A stretch of 6,029 nt of DNA from contig JAEWYA010000067.1 in the NCBI GenBank assembly GCA_023395775.1, forward strand, positions 1 through 6,029. The letters are read 5' to 3'. The notes beneath the pieces were generated by a model. That model made no database searches and was not told the DNA's origin. It was given only the letters and a program-made list of their open reading frames with translations. This document shows positions 1-5,467 of this stretch, in pieces (the stretch's first letter is position 1; each line of letters opens with the position of its first letter). The position numbers were made by a program, and so were the translations under genes. Source of the stretch: Bacillota bacterium. Its GTDB lineage: Bacteria; Bacillota; Clostridia; Oscillospirales; Oscillospiraceae.

Positions 1-2
1 GC

Positions 3-893
3 CTGTACCGCGTCTTCGACGCGGACGGCTACGCCACCTCTTTTCTTCACCCAGGCGACGCCTGGTTTTACAACCGGGAGAACGTCTTCCGCTTCTTCGG
101 CGCGGAGGAGCTCGAGTTTGCCGAGGACATGACCGATCTTACGTACAAGGGCCGCTGGGTCACCGACGATTATATGGCGGGGCTGATTGAGCAGAAGTTT
201 GAATCGGCCGTGTCCGGCGGCAATACCCTGTTCAACTACACCACCACCATCCAGAACCACATGTCCTACACCGCCGACAAATACGGCGCGGACTATGTTT
301 TTCCGCCGGTGCAGACCTCGGCCAGTCTCTCCGACGAGGCCCGGACGCTGCTTTCGGTCTATATCGAGGGCGCGCGGGACGCGGACGCCATGCTGGGCCG
401 CCTGACCGACTATTTCTCCGCCAGCGGCGAGCCGGTGGTGCTGGTTTTCTGGGGTGACCACCTGCCGTATCTCGGCGACAATCAACTGGCCTATAAAGAG
501 TTGGGCATAGCGCTGACGCCGGAGGAAAACGGTTCGGCCGACTTCCTGCGGTCCTATGAGACGCCCTATGTGATCTGGGCCAACGATGCGGCGGCCCAGG
601 CGCTGGACTGGGACACGGCCGTCGCCTCCCTGGCTCTGCCAAAGGACGGGACCATCAGCGCCTGCTATCTGGGGGCCACGGTTCTGGAACTGACGGGACG
701 GGCCGACGAAAGTCCCTGGTTCCAATTCCTGAACGATCTGCGCCGGGAGTATCCGGTGATCCAAAAGGGGACCGCGGTCCTGCCCGATGGGACGGTGACG
801 ACGCTGGACACGCTGGAGCAGAGTGGGAAGGACTTGCTGTCCAAATGGCGCTGCTGGAGCTATTACAAGCTCAAGTATAAGGATGTGGGCTGA
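3..893 (+). CDS. LTA synthase-like phosphoglycerol transferase (sulfatase/alkaline phosphatase fold), 5' end outside window
   Basis: The reading frame is open from base 3 to a TGA at 891-893, so 296 C-terminal residues are visible; the N-terminal membrane domain and the catalytic threonine must lie upstream of the window. Visible motifs fit the extracellular domain of the LtaS/sulfatase family: HPGDAWFYNREN (visible residues 16-27), a QNHMSY segment whose His86 matches a substrate-binding His of LtaS, and FWGDHLP with Asp152 and His153 matching the metal-binding DH pair. By family knowledge such enzymes sit in the membrane with the catalytic domain outside, moving glycerol-phosphate from phosphatidylglycerol onto an envelope polymer or glycolipid. 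Which polymer is made here cannot be read from the sequence. After the fold comes a tail of about 60 residues ending in a basic, aromatic stretch. The gene overlaps the next by one base, suggesting an operon. The family call is firm; the exact substrate is inference. Confidence 0.88.
   Translation: MYRVFDADGYATSFLHPGDAWFYNRENVFRFFGAEELEFAEDMTDLTYKGRWVTDDYMAGLIEQKFESAVSGGNTLFNYTTTIQNHMSYTADKYGADYVFPPVQTSASLSDEARTLLSVYIEGARDADAMLGRLTDYFSASGEPVVLVFWGDHLPYLGDNQLAYKELGIALTPEENGSADFLRSYETPYVIWANDAAAQALDWDTAVASLALPKDGTISACYLGATVLELTGRADESPWFQFLNDLRREYPVIQKGTAVLPDGTVTTLDTLEQSGKDLLSKWRCWSYYKLKYKDVG
879..883 (+). promoter_or_regulatory. Ribosome binding site of the overlapping membrane-protein gene
   Basis: AAGGA lies inside the last codons of the upstream gene, nine bases before the ATG at 893. 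It supports that start and translation coupled to the upstream stop codon. Confidence 0.5.
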
Positions 894-1426
894 TGGGCCG
901 AAAATGCCACGAGATCGCCTTTTGCGGCGTATCGGCGGCGCTGGGAACGGTGCTGCTGCTTCTGGGCGGTCTGGTTCCCGGAGCCACGTACTGCGCGCCG
1001 GTGCTGGGGATGCTGCCGCTGCTGCCGGTCCTCTCGGAATACGGCTGGGGGTCCGCGCTGGGCGTCTATGGAGTGACGGCGCTGCTGGCGCTGCTGCTGG
1101 CCCCGGATAAGGAGCTGGCGGGCATCTACCTGTTTTTGGGGTACTATCCGGTCTTGCGGCCCGCGCTGGAGCGACTTCGCAGCCGCCCTGTGCGTCTTAT
1201 CTGCAAACTGGCGGTTTTCAACGCCGCTGTGCTGGCGCTGTATTTCCTGCTGCTGCGAGTGCTGGGTCTTGATATGCTGGAAACGGAATTTGAGGAATAC
1301 TCCACGCCCTTTCTGATAGCGCTTCTGGGCGGGGGAAATCTGGTGTTTCTCCTTCTGGACCGGGCGCTTGGGCAGTTGATGCTGCTGTGGCGGTACCGGC
1401 TGCGCAGACTGTTTTTCAGACATTGA
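893..1426 (+). CDS. Small polytopic membrane protein of unknown function, coupled to the LTA synthase-like gene
   Basis: The protein has 177 residues and is strongly hydrophobic. About six membrane segments can be read, roughly residues 8-25, 30-48, 53-70, 74-90, 105-126 and 139-158. Basic stretches follow segment 4 (ALERLRSRPVRL) and close the protein (RYRLRRLFFRH), suggesting cytoplasmic loops and a cytoplasmic C-terminus. No catalytic motif is visible. The size, the Gly/Ala/Leu-rich first segments and segment count resemble S components of ECF transporters or DUF2232-like proteins, but this is only an impression. The ATG shares its A with the TGA of the upstream gene, so the two are very likely cotranslated, and the role may lie in the same envelope pathway. 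A strong terminator begins 28 bases after the stop, so this is the last gene of its operon. Confidence 0.8.
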   Translation: MGRKCHEIAFCGVSAALGTVLLLLGGLVPGATYCAPVLGMLPLLPVLSEYGWGSALGVYGVTALLALLLAPDKELAGIYLFLGYYPVLRPALERLRSRPVRLICKLAVFNAAVLALYFLLLRVLGLDMLETEFEEYSTPFLIALLGGGNLVFLLLDRALGQLMLLWRYRLRRLFFRH

Positions 1427-1453
1427 ATTTCTGGCCCATTGCGGTATAAAAAC

Positions 1454-1500
1454 AGGACCGCCAAACGCTCCGTGAGTGTTTGGCGGTCCTATTTTGTTGG
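1454..1500. terminator. Bidirectional intrinsic terminator between the membrane-protein gene and uvrC
   Basis: Arms 1454-1469 and 1475-1490 form a 16-bp stem with one G-U wobble and a five-base loop (CCGTG). On the plus strand it is followed by ATTTTGTT; on the minus strand by TGTTTTTATA. It sits between two convergent genes and should serve both: the operon ending at 1426 and uvrC ending at 1539. Confidence 0.9.
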
Positions 1501-1538
1501 GTGGGGCATCCGCCTCTTTTGCGGGAAATCCCCCATCG

Positions 1539-3401
1539 TCAACCGGGATGACTTTCGGACTCGTCCCCGAGGGCAGCGTTTTCCGGCTCTCCATGGAGGT
1601 GCTGATACACGCTCTCCCCGGCGGCGCCGCCGATGACGGCGGCCAATTCTTCCGCCGTGGCGGCGCGGATCGCCTTGACCGTTCCGAAGTGCTTTCTTAA
1701 AGCGTCCCTGCGCTTTGGCCCAACGCCGGGGATATCGTCCAGCGCGGAGCGGAGCGCGTTTTTCCGGTGGCTGTCCCGGTTATAGGTGATGGCAAAGCGG
1801 TGGGTCTCCTCTTGAATCTGCCCGATCAGGGAAAACACCGCCTGATTCGCCTGAATGCCGATCTCCATGCCCTCCGGTGTCACCAGCGCCCGGGTCCGGT
1901 GCCGGTCATCCTTCACCATGCCAAAAATAGGGATGGCCAGGCCGAAGGCCTCCGTCACCTCCAGAGCGGTCCTGGCGTGAACCTCGCCGCCGTCGATCAG
2001 CAGCACGTCCGGCAGAGGCAAAAACTTTTCGTCCCCGTCGGCGGCGCGCTGGAGCCGGCGGCGCAGCACCTCCCGCATGGAGGCATAGTCGTCCGGGTGG
2101 CCGGTCACATCCTTGATCTGGAACCGCCGGTAAGCGTTTTTCAGCGGTCGGTCGCCGCTGTACACCACCATGGAGGCCACGATCTCGCTGGACCCGGTGT
2201 TGGAGATATCATAGGACTCCATTCGCCTTGGCGGCTGGGGCAGGCCCGTCATTTTCGCCAGCAGCAGCAAGGTCTGGCTGCTGCGCTCCTCCCGGGTGGT
2301 GGCCCGCTCCGCCTCCTCGGCGGCATTCCGGCGGGCCATCTCCAGCAGCTCCGCTTTTTCTCCCCGCTGGGGAACGTGGACCCAGACTCTGTGGCCCGCC
2401 CGCTGAGACAGGACCTGGGACAGCTCCTCGCAGTTTCCCGAATCGGCGGGAATTAAAATCTCGTGGGGCAGAAGTGCCCGGGGCAGATAATACTGGGCGG
2501 TGATGGCCGAGAGCATCTCCCCCTCGTCCTCGTCGCCGGGAGCGGCGAAGAGCTCCGTCTCCCGGCCCGCCAGATTCCCGTCCTCCATGTGGAGAACAGC
2601 GTAGCAGCATTTGGCGCCTTTATAGATGCCCCAGATGTCCGTATCGGCGCAAAGGCCCGCGATCACGGTCTGCTTTTTGCCCAGCGCGCTGATGGCGGCC
2701 ATGCGGTCCCTGAGGACGGCGGCCCTTTCAAAGTGAAGCTCCTCCGCCTCTCCCTCCATCTCCTCCGCCATCTCCCGGAGCAGCAGCTTGGACTTCCCCT
2801 CCAGCAGCGCCGCCGCCTGAGACATGCGGGAGCGATAGTCCCCCTCCGCCATGCCGGGGCGGCACCAGCCGTCGCACCGGCCCATGTGATAGTTGAGACA
2901 GGGCCGCGCCCCGCCGATATCCTGCGGGAATTTTCGGTTGCAGGTGGGAAGCTTCAGCGCGGCGCATACCGCATCCAGCGCCTGGCGCGTCTCGAACCTT
3001 CCGCCAAAGGGGCCAAAGTACCGCGCGCCGTCCTCCGCATACCGATGGACCATGGAAAACCGGGGATACGCCTCTTTGGACATGCGCACAAAGGGATAAC
3101 CCTTGTCGTCCTTCAGCAGAATGTTGAAACGGGGCATATGCCGCTTGATGAGGGAGTTTTCCAGCACCAGGGCCTCCCACTCGCTGGAGACAAAAATCGT
3201 GTCGAAATGGTCCACCTCGGATACCATTTTCCGGGTCTTGGCCGTGTGGGACGCGCTGTCCTGAAAATACTGGCTCACGCGGTTTTTAAGCCGTTTGGCT
3301 TTCCCCACATAAATGACCTTGCCGGTTCTGTCCATCATCAGATAGACGCCCGGCTTCAGCGGCAGATTGTTGGCTTTGTCCCGCAGCTCCTCCTTCGTCA
3401 C
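1539..3401 (-). CDS. uvrC: UvrABC system protein C, excinuclease subunit
   Basis: The 620-residue length is typical of full UvrC, the nuclease that cuts both sides of a DNA lesion held by UvrB in nucleotide excision repair in the cytoplasm. Domains in order: GIY-YIG nuclease at about residues 16-95 (GVY 18-20, YVG 31-33, Arg41, Glu81 in VLENSLIK); four cysteines 154, 168, 176 and 180 spaced as in the UvrC iron-sulfur cluster; a UVR motif for UvrB contact at about 204-238; the RNase H-like 5' nuclease with Asp398 (ESYDIS), Asp470 (LLIDGG) and His534 (THRFA); and a helix-hairpin-helix end at about 553-595 (DDIPGVGPKRRDALRKHFG). The start is GTG at 3401, six bases after GGGAGGG. After DGG the usual KGH/KGQ reads EVH here. 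Downstream is a shared terminator; upstream, 129 bases away, is the HPr gene on the same strand. No clear promoter of its own is visible. Confidence 0.98.
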   Translation of the reverse strand: MTKEELRDKANNLPLKPGVYLMMDRTGKVIYVGKAKRLKNRVSQYFQDSASHTAKTRKMVSEVDHFDTIFVSSEWEALVLENSLIKRHMPRFNILLKDDKGYPFVRMSKEAYPRFSMVHRYAEDGARYFGPFGGRFETRQALDAVCAALKLPTCNRKFPQDIGGARPCLNYHMGRCDGWCRPGMAEGDYRSRMSQAAALLEGKSKLLLREMAEEMEGEAEELHFERAAVLRDRMAAISALGKKQTVIAGLCADTDIWGIYKGAKCCYAVLHMEDGNLAGRETELFAAPGDEDEGEMLSAITAQYYLPRALLPHEILIPADSGNCEELSQVLSQRAGHRVWVHVPQRGEKAELLEMARRNAAEEAERATTREERSSQTLLLLAKMTGLPQPPRRMESYDISNTGSSEIVASMVVYSGDRPLKNAYRRFQIKDVTGHPDDYASMREVLRRRLQRAADGDEKFLPLPDVLLIDGGEVHARTALEVTEAFGLAIPIFGMVKDDRHRTRALVTPEGMEIGIQANQAVFSLIGQIQEETHRFAITYNRDSHRKNALRSALDDIPGVGPKRRDALRKHFGTVKAIRAATAEELAAVIGGAAGESVYQHLHGEPENAALGDESESHPG

Positions 3402-3407
3402 GTTTGA

Positions 3408-3414
3408 CCCTCCC
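3408..3414 (-). promoter_or_regulatory. Ribosome binding site deciding the GTG start of uvrC
   Basis: GGGAGGG on the minus strand ends six bases before the GTG at 3401. This spacing favours GTG over any downstream start, and the conserved LPLKPGVYLM segment begins right after it, as expected for UvrC. Confidence 0.65.
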
Positions 3415-3430
3415 CTCTTTTTTATGCGGC

Positions 3431-3459
3431 AAAAAGAAAACCCCGCGTCACCGCAGGGT
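3431..3459 (-). terminator. Intrinsic terminator downstream of the HPr gene (distal hairpin)
   Basis: Read on the minus strand, an 8-bp stem (3459-3452 with 3447-3440, one U-G wobble) closes a GTGA loop of GNRA type and is followed by TTTCTTTTT. It lies between HPr and uvrC and should end most HPr transcripts. It leaves only about 30 bases before the uvrC start. Confidence 0.75.
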
Positions 3460-3484
3460 AAAAGAGACCGCAGCGGCCTCTTTT
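3460..3484. terminator. Second hairpin of the HPr-uvrC intergenic region
   Basis: Arms 3460-3470 and 3474-3484 form an 11-bp stem with a three-base loop. On the minus strand the one imperfect position is a G-U wobble; on the plus strand it becomes an A-C mismatch. The minus-strand stem ends in UCUUUU but then runs into A and CCC, so its U tract is part of the stem. The plus strand carries a long T run after the stem, although no plus-strand gene is seen upstream. It probably reinforces the adjacent hairpin. Confidence 0.55.
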
Positions 3485-3530
3485 TTTCTCTCTTTTTCTC
3501 AAAGAAAATTTTAAAGCGCGGGTAAAAAGG

Positions 3531-3794
3531 TTATTCGCCGAAATTGTTCTTGACCAGCTCCACCAATGCGGTGACAGCTTCCTTCTCGTCGGTTCCGTCG
3601 GCAATCAGCGTGATGGTGGTCCCCATGACAATCCCGAGAGACAGAACGCCCAGCAGACTTTTGGCGTTGACCCGGCGGTCTTCCTTCTCCACCCAGATTC
3701 CGCTCTTGAATTCGTTTGCCTTTTGGATAAAGAACGTCGCAGGCCGCGCGTGCAGACCCACCTCGTTGTTGACCGTGATCTCCTGTGTATACAT
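3531..3794 (-). CDS. ptsH: HPr, phosphocarrier protein of the sugar phosphotransferase system
   Basis: From the ATG at 3794 the protein has 87 residues, the usual HPr size. HPr takes phosphate from enzyme I on His15 and passes it to sugar-specific EIIA proteins in the cytoplasm. The sequence GLHARPAT places the active-site His exactly at residue 15, with Arg17 beside it. NAKSLLGVLSLG places the regulatory Ser at residue 46, the site phosphorylated by HPr kinase in Gram-positive bacteria for carbon catabolite control. A GTG three codons upstream (3803) is open too, but it overlaps the AGGAG site, and only the ATG gives standard HPr numbering. Having both His15 and Ser46 points to true HPr rather than Crh. 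No enzyme I or EII gene is in the window. The gene has its own sigma-A promoter and downstream terminators, so it looks monocistronic. Confidence 0.95.
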   Translation of the reverse strand: MYTQEITVNNEVGLHARPATFFIQKANEFKSGIWVEKEDRRVNAKSLLGVLSLGIVMGTTITLIADGTDEKEAVTALVELVKNNFGE

Positions 3795-3802
3795 ATGCAG
3801 CA

Positions 3803-3807
3803 CTCCT
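3803..3807 (-). promoter_or_regulatory. Ribosome binding site deciding the HPr start
   Basis: AGGAG on the minus strand lies eight bases before the ATG at 3794. The alternative GTG at 3803 uses the last base of this site and so cannot be served by it. Confidence 0.8.
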
Positions 3808-3858
3808 TTTCCCTAACGCCTTATTGAAACTCCGCATAAGATCTAATTTTCTCTCTTT

Positions 3859-3887
3859 ATCATATCCGTTTTTTGCAAAAACGTCAA
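3859..3887 (-). promoter_or_regulatory. Sigma-A promoter of the HPr gene
   Basis: On the minus strand, TTGACG (3887-3882) and TATGAT (3864-3859) are separated by exactly 17 bases, each matching the vegetative consensus at five of six positions. The start of transcription would be near 3852, giving a leader of nearly 60 bases before the HPr ATG. A near-perfect palindrome fills most of the spacer. Confidence 0.8.
3867..3883. repeat. 17-bp palindrome in the HPr promoter spacer
   Basis: CGTTTTT and AAAAACG flank a three-base centre (TGC). The palindrome lies between the -35 and -10 boxes and overlaps the first two bases of the -35, a position suited to a repressor operator. It could instead be chance symmetry of two A/T tracts. 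Confidence 0.45.
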
Positions 3888-4054
3888 CAGGGTTTTACAG
3901 AAACATTTTGAAAATACATCGGTGTAATCTCTTCGTTTTTGTCTGTTTCCACAAACATTCGTCTGGATTCCGGTCTAGCTTTTGTGCGTTATTATATTTT
4001 CCAAAAAAGTTGTAAATTCCTCCAAATGACTATGGGCAGTCTGAATAGTCAAAA
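3888..4054. other. AT-rich intergenic spacer without a supported gene
   Basis: This is most of the 310-base gap between the HPr start and the rubrerythrin stop. No reading frame here has a ribosome site or recognisable protein. On the minus strand there is a perfect TATAAT (3996-3991), with TTTACA only 14 bases upstream of it, a poor spacing; it might be a second, distal HPr promoter. A short inverted repeat, GACTAT (4028-4033) and ATAGTC (4045-4050), sits just beyond the rubrerythrin terminator. Confidence 0.5.
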
Positions 4055-4086
4055 GTTAGGGCCGCCTCTTTCACGGCGGCCCTAAC
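4045..4086 (-). terminator. Intrinsic terminator of the rubrerythrin gene
   Basis: A perfect 12-bp GC-rich stem (4055-4066 with 4075-4086) encloses an eight-base loop. Read on the minus strand it is followed by TTTTGACTATT. It begins 18 bases after the rubrerythrin stop codon. Confidence 0.88.
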
Positions 4087-4104
4087 CAACGGAAAATTTA
4101 AAAA

Positions 4105-4638
4105 TCAATAGTTGAGAGCCTTGATCTGAAAATAGCTCTGAGGGTGCTTGCAGACGGGGCATACTGCCGGCGCGCTTTCCGCAATCTCCACGTGGCCGCA
4201 GTTACGGCAAAACCACATGACCTTCTCGCCCTTTTTGAAAACCTCGCCCTTTTTCAGGTTTTCCAGTAGCTTCAAATATCGCTCCTCGTGGGTCTTCTCG
4301 ATTTTTGCCACACCCTCGAACTGAGCGGCCAATGCCAAAAATCCCTCCTCTTCGGCGGTACGGGCCATGTCGGCGTACATCTTCGTCCATTCCTCATTTT
4401 CACCCGCAGCGGCGGCGGCAAGGTTTTCCTCGGTGGAACCAATGCCGTCAAGGGCTTTCAACCACAGCTTGGCGTGTTCCTTCTCATTCAGAGCGGTTTC
4501 CTGAAAAATGGCCGCGATCTGCTCATAGCCGTCTTTCTTCGCCTTACTGGCAAAGTAGTCGTACTTATTGCGGGCCTTGCTCTCCCCCGCAAATGCAATC
4601 CACAGATTGGCTTCCGTCTTGCTTCCCTTAAGTTCCAT
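4105..4638 (-). CDS. rbr: Rubrerythrin (diiron peroxidase with C-terminal rubredoxin domain)
   Basis: This 177-residue protein has the full two-domain rubrerythrin layout and nearly the usual length. The N-terminal ferritin-like four-helix bundle (about 1-130) carries the expected diiron ligands: Glu19 (AGES), Glu52 and His55 (NEKEH), Glu80 and Glu83 (GENEE), and Glu114 with His117 (EKTHEERY). The C-terminal rubredoxin domain (about 140-175) has CRNC (144-147) and CPVC (160-163) to bind one iron and pass electrons to the diiron site. By family knowledge, rubrerythrins reduce hydrogen peroxide to water in the cytoplasm of anaerobes, fed by rubredoxin or other NAD(P)H-linked carriers; no such partner is in the window. 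The ATG at 4638 is preceded by an AAGGGGG site ten bases away. The gene is a single unit, with its own terminator and an upstream region shared with the divergent lipoprotein gene. Confidence 0.97.
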   Translation of the reverse strand: MELKGSKTEANLWIAFAGESKARNKYDYFASKAKKDGYEQIAAIFQETALNEKEHAKLWLKALDGIGSTEENLAAAAAGENEEWTKMYADMARTAEEEGFLALAAQFEGVAKIEKTHEERYLKLLENLKKGEVFKKGEKVMWFCRNCGHVEIAESAPAVCPVCKHPQSYFQIKALNY

Positions 4639-4648
4639 AAAACAAATA

Positions 4649-4655
4649 CCCCCTT
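4649..4655 (-). promoter_or_regulatory. Ribosome binding site of the rubrerythrin gene
   Basis: AAGGGGG on the minus strand lies ten bases before the ATG at 4638. The spacing is slightly long, but no other start near the conserved N-terminus is better placed. Confidence 0.5.
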
Positions 4656-4682
4656 AAAAATTTAAAGTTTTTCTGTTCTCTC

Positions 4683-4715
4683 GCGCACTGTGAGCAGGCG
4701 TCATAGGCCGTGCGC
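4683..4715 (-). other. Inverted repeat at the start of the rubrerythrin leader
   Basis: GCGCAC (4683-4688) and GTGCGC (4710-4715) are exact inverted repeats 21 bases apart. If transcription starts just after the -10 box proposed for rubrerythrin, this stem would lie at the 5' end of the mRNA and might stabilise it. The long loop makes the structure uncertain. Confidence 0.3.
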
Positions 4716-4716
4716 T

Positions 4717-4745
4717 ATTTGATAGATTCATATTAATATTGGCAA
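4717..4745 (-). promoter_or_regulatory. Candidate promoter of the rubrerythrin gene
   Basis: On the minus strand, TTGCCA (4745-4740, five of six consensus bases) and TCAAAT (4722-4717, four of six) are 17 bases apart. The start would be near 4710, giving a leader of about 70 bases. A competing reading, TTGCAT further upstream with TAATAT, is less well matched. Confidence 0.4.
4730..4739. repeat. 10-bp AT palindrome in the candidate rubrerythrin promoter spacer
   Basis: ATATTAATAT is a perfect palindrome lying between the proposed -35 and -10 boxes. A peroxide-responsive operator would be expected near this gene. The surrounding 15 bases match the PerR box consensus at only about 8 of 14 informative positions, so assignment to PerR is doubtful. 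Confidence 0.3.
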
Positions 4746-4860
4746 CACTGTAAATGCAAGTGTTTTTTAATTTTTAATTCTGCAAAAAACTGCCACGGTT
4801 GCTTTTCATTTGTCGAGCCATACTAACGCAGGGTATCGCAATGCAACGAAAGTCCACACA

Positions 4861-4867
4861 AAGGAGG
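4861..4867 (+). promoter_or_regulatory. Ribosome binding site deciding the TTG start of the lipoprotein gene
   Basis: AAGGAGG, a near-perfect Shine-Dalgarno sequence, ends seven bases before the TTG at 4875. The signal peptide starts directly with basic residues after this codon, which supports TTG as the real start. Confidence 0.85.
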
Positions 4868-4874
4868 AAACGAC

Positions 4875-5321
4875 TTGAAAAGGACATTTGCGCTCTTGTT
4901 AACTGCCCTGCTGGCCGTGAGCACGACTGCCTGCGGCTATAATAACGGCAACACAAACAGCACCGTCCCTAACAAATCTGTCACCGGCTCCAGTACGACC
5001 ACCGGCACCGGCTCCAATACGGCCAACGGCACCGGTGTGACCAAAAGCAACGGTGCGTCCGGTACCGCCGCCAAGACGGCGGGCGATAGTATACTGAGCC
5101 GTGATAACAACGGTCTTGGCACATCCAAGTCCGCAGTCGTCAATAATGGGGCAAACGCCACCACCGCCACCACTACCACCACTGCCCAGAACGGAACGAA
5201 CGGCAGCGTGATCCGGGGCGCGACCTATGGCCAGATGCTCCGCAACGCCCGCGTCCACGACAAGGATGGCTTTTTGCTGGACGGTGAAAACGCGGTGACG
5301 CCCGGCGCGGCATACCGCTAA
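4875..5321 (+). CDS. Short predicted lipoprotein, T/N/G/S-rich, function unknown
   Basis: The 148-residue protein begins with a clear signal peptide: MKRT, a hydrophobic core (FALLLTALLAVS) and TTAC, where Cys20 would be lipidated and become the first mature residue. The lipobox has Thr instead of the usual Leu at -3, so processing by signal peptidase II is likely but not certain; Cys20 is the only cysteine. Residues 21-112 are low-complexity, rich in Thr, Asn, Gly and Ser, and include an eight-residue tandem repeat (37-52) and a run of threonines near residue 96-104. They look like a flexible linker away from the membrane. The last 35 residues or so are different in composition (YGQMLRNARVHDKDGFLLDG) and may be the functional part. 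I do not recognise the family. It diverges from rubrerythrin and ends before a strong terminator, so it is probably transcribed alone. Confidence 0.82.
   Translation: MKRTFALLLTALLAVSTTACGYNNGNTNSTVPNKSVTGSSTTTGTGSNTANGTGVTKSNGASGTAAKTAGDSILSRDNNGLGTSKSAVVNNGANATTATTTTTAQNGTNGSVIRGATYGQMLRNARVHDKDGFLLDGENAVTPGAAYR
4983..5030 (+). repeat. Two tandem 24-bp repeats inside the lipoprotein gene
   Basis: Copies at 4983-5006 and 5007-5030 match at 21 of 24 bases and stay in frame, encoding TGSSTTTG and TGSNTANG. A partial third unit (ACCGG) follows. This suggests the linker grows or shrinks by slippage or duplication. Confidence 0.85.
5160..5186 (+). repeat. ACC-type trinucleotide run inside the lipoprotein gene
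   Basis: Nine consecutive codons are ACC, ACT or GCC, giving a Thr/Ala run. Any change in repeat number by whole units would stay in frame and alter only linker length. Confidence 0.7.
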
Positions 5322-5419
5322 GCGTCGGAGTCGCGCAGTATGAACCGCAGCTCTGCCGCATAGCCATACGGAAAAATTTTGTTCCTGCCAGGGCAAGATA
5401 TAAAGAGCAGCGGATTTAA

Positions 5420-5467
5420 AAAGCACCGAGAAATTTCTTTTGAAATTTCTCGGTGCTTTCTCTCTCA
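5420..5467. terminator. Bidirectional intrinsic terminator between the lipoprotein and PHP phosphatase genes
   Basis: Arms 5420-5437 and 5442-5459 form a perfect 18-bp stem with a TTTT loop. T-rich tracts close both sides: TTTCTCTCTC on the plus strand and the TTTTTAAATC side on the minus strand. It sits between convergent genes and can serve both; the minus-strand stop codon at 5465-5467 is just upstream of it. Confidence 0.92.

Noticed and set aside
2463..3407. Plus-strand open frame of 314 codons antisense to uvrC, and another of 229 codons at 1767-2456
   Set aside because: Both lie wholly opposite a complete, motif-perfect uvrC in GC-rich DNA, where antisense frames stay open by codon bias. 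No ribosome site or recognisable domain supports them.
3785..4015. Plus-strand open frame of 76 codons across the HPr promoter region
   Set aside because: It overlaps the HPr start and promoter, has no ribosome site and a composition of random AT-rich sequence.
4744..4775. Terminator-like stem AACACT/AGTGTT followed by a T-rich tract on the plus strand
   Set aside because: The stem is only 6 bp with a 9-base loop and is AT-rich, and no plus-strand gene lies upstream to be terminated.
4799..4826. Promoter for the lipoprotein gene: TTGCTT-16-TACTAA, or a sporulation sigma-G-like CATACTA at 4819-4825
   Set aside because: The vegetative -10 matches at only three of six positions, and the CATACTA box has no matching -35 at the right distance. 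Too weak to annotate, though a promoter must exist upstream of 4861.
4983..5030. CRISPR-like short repeat pair
   Set aside because: The two copies are directly adjacent with no spacer, are in frame and encode repeated residues, so they are a coding tandem repeat.
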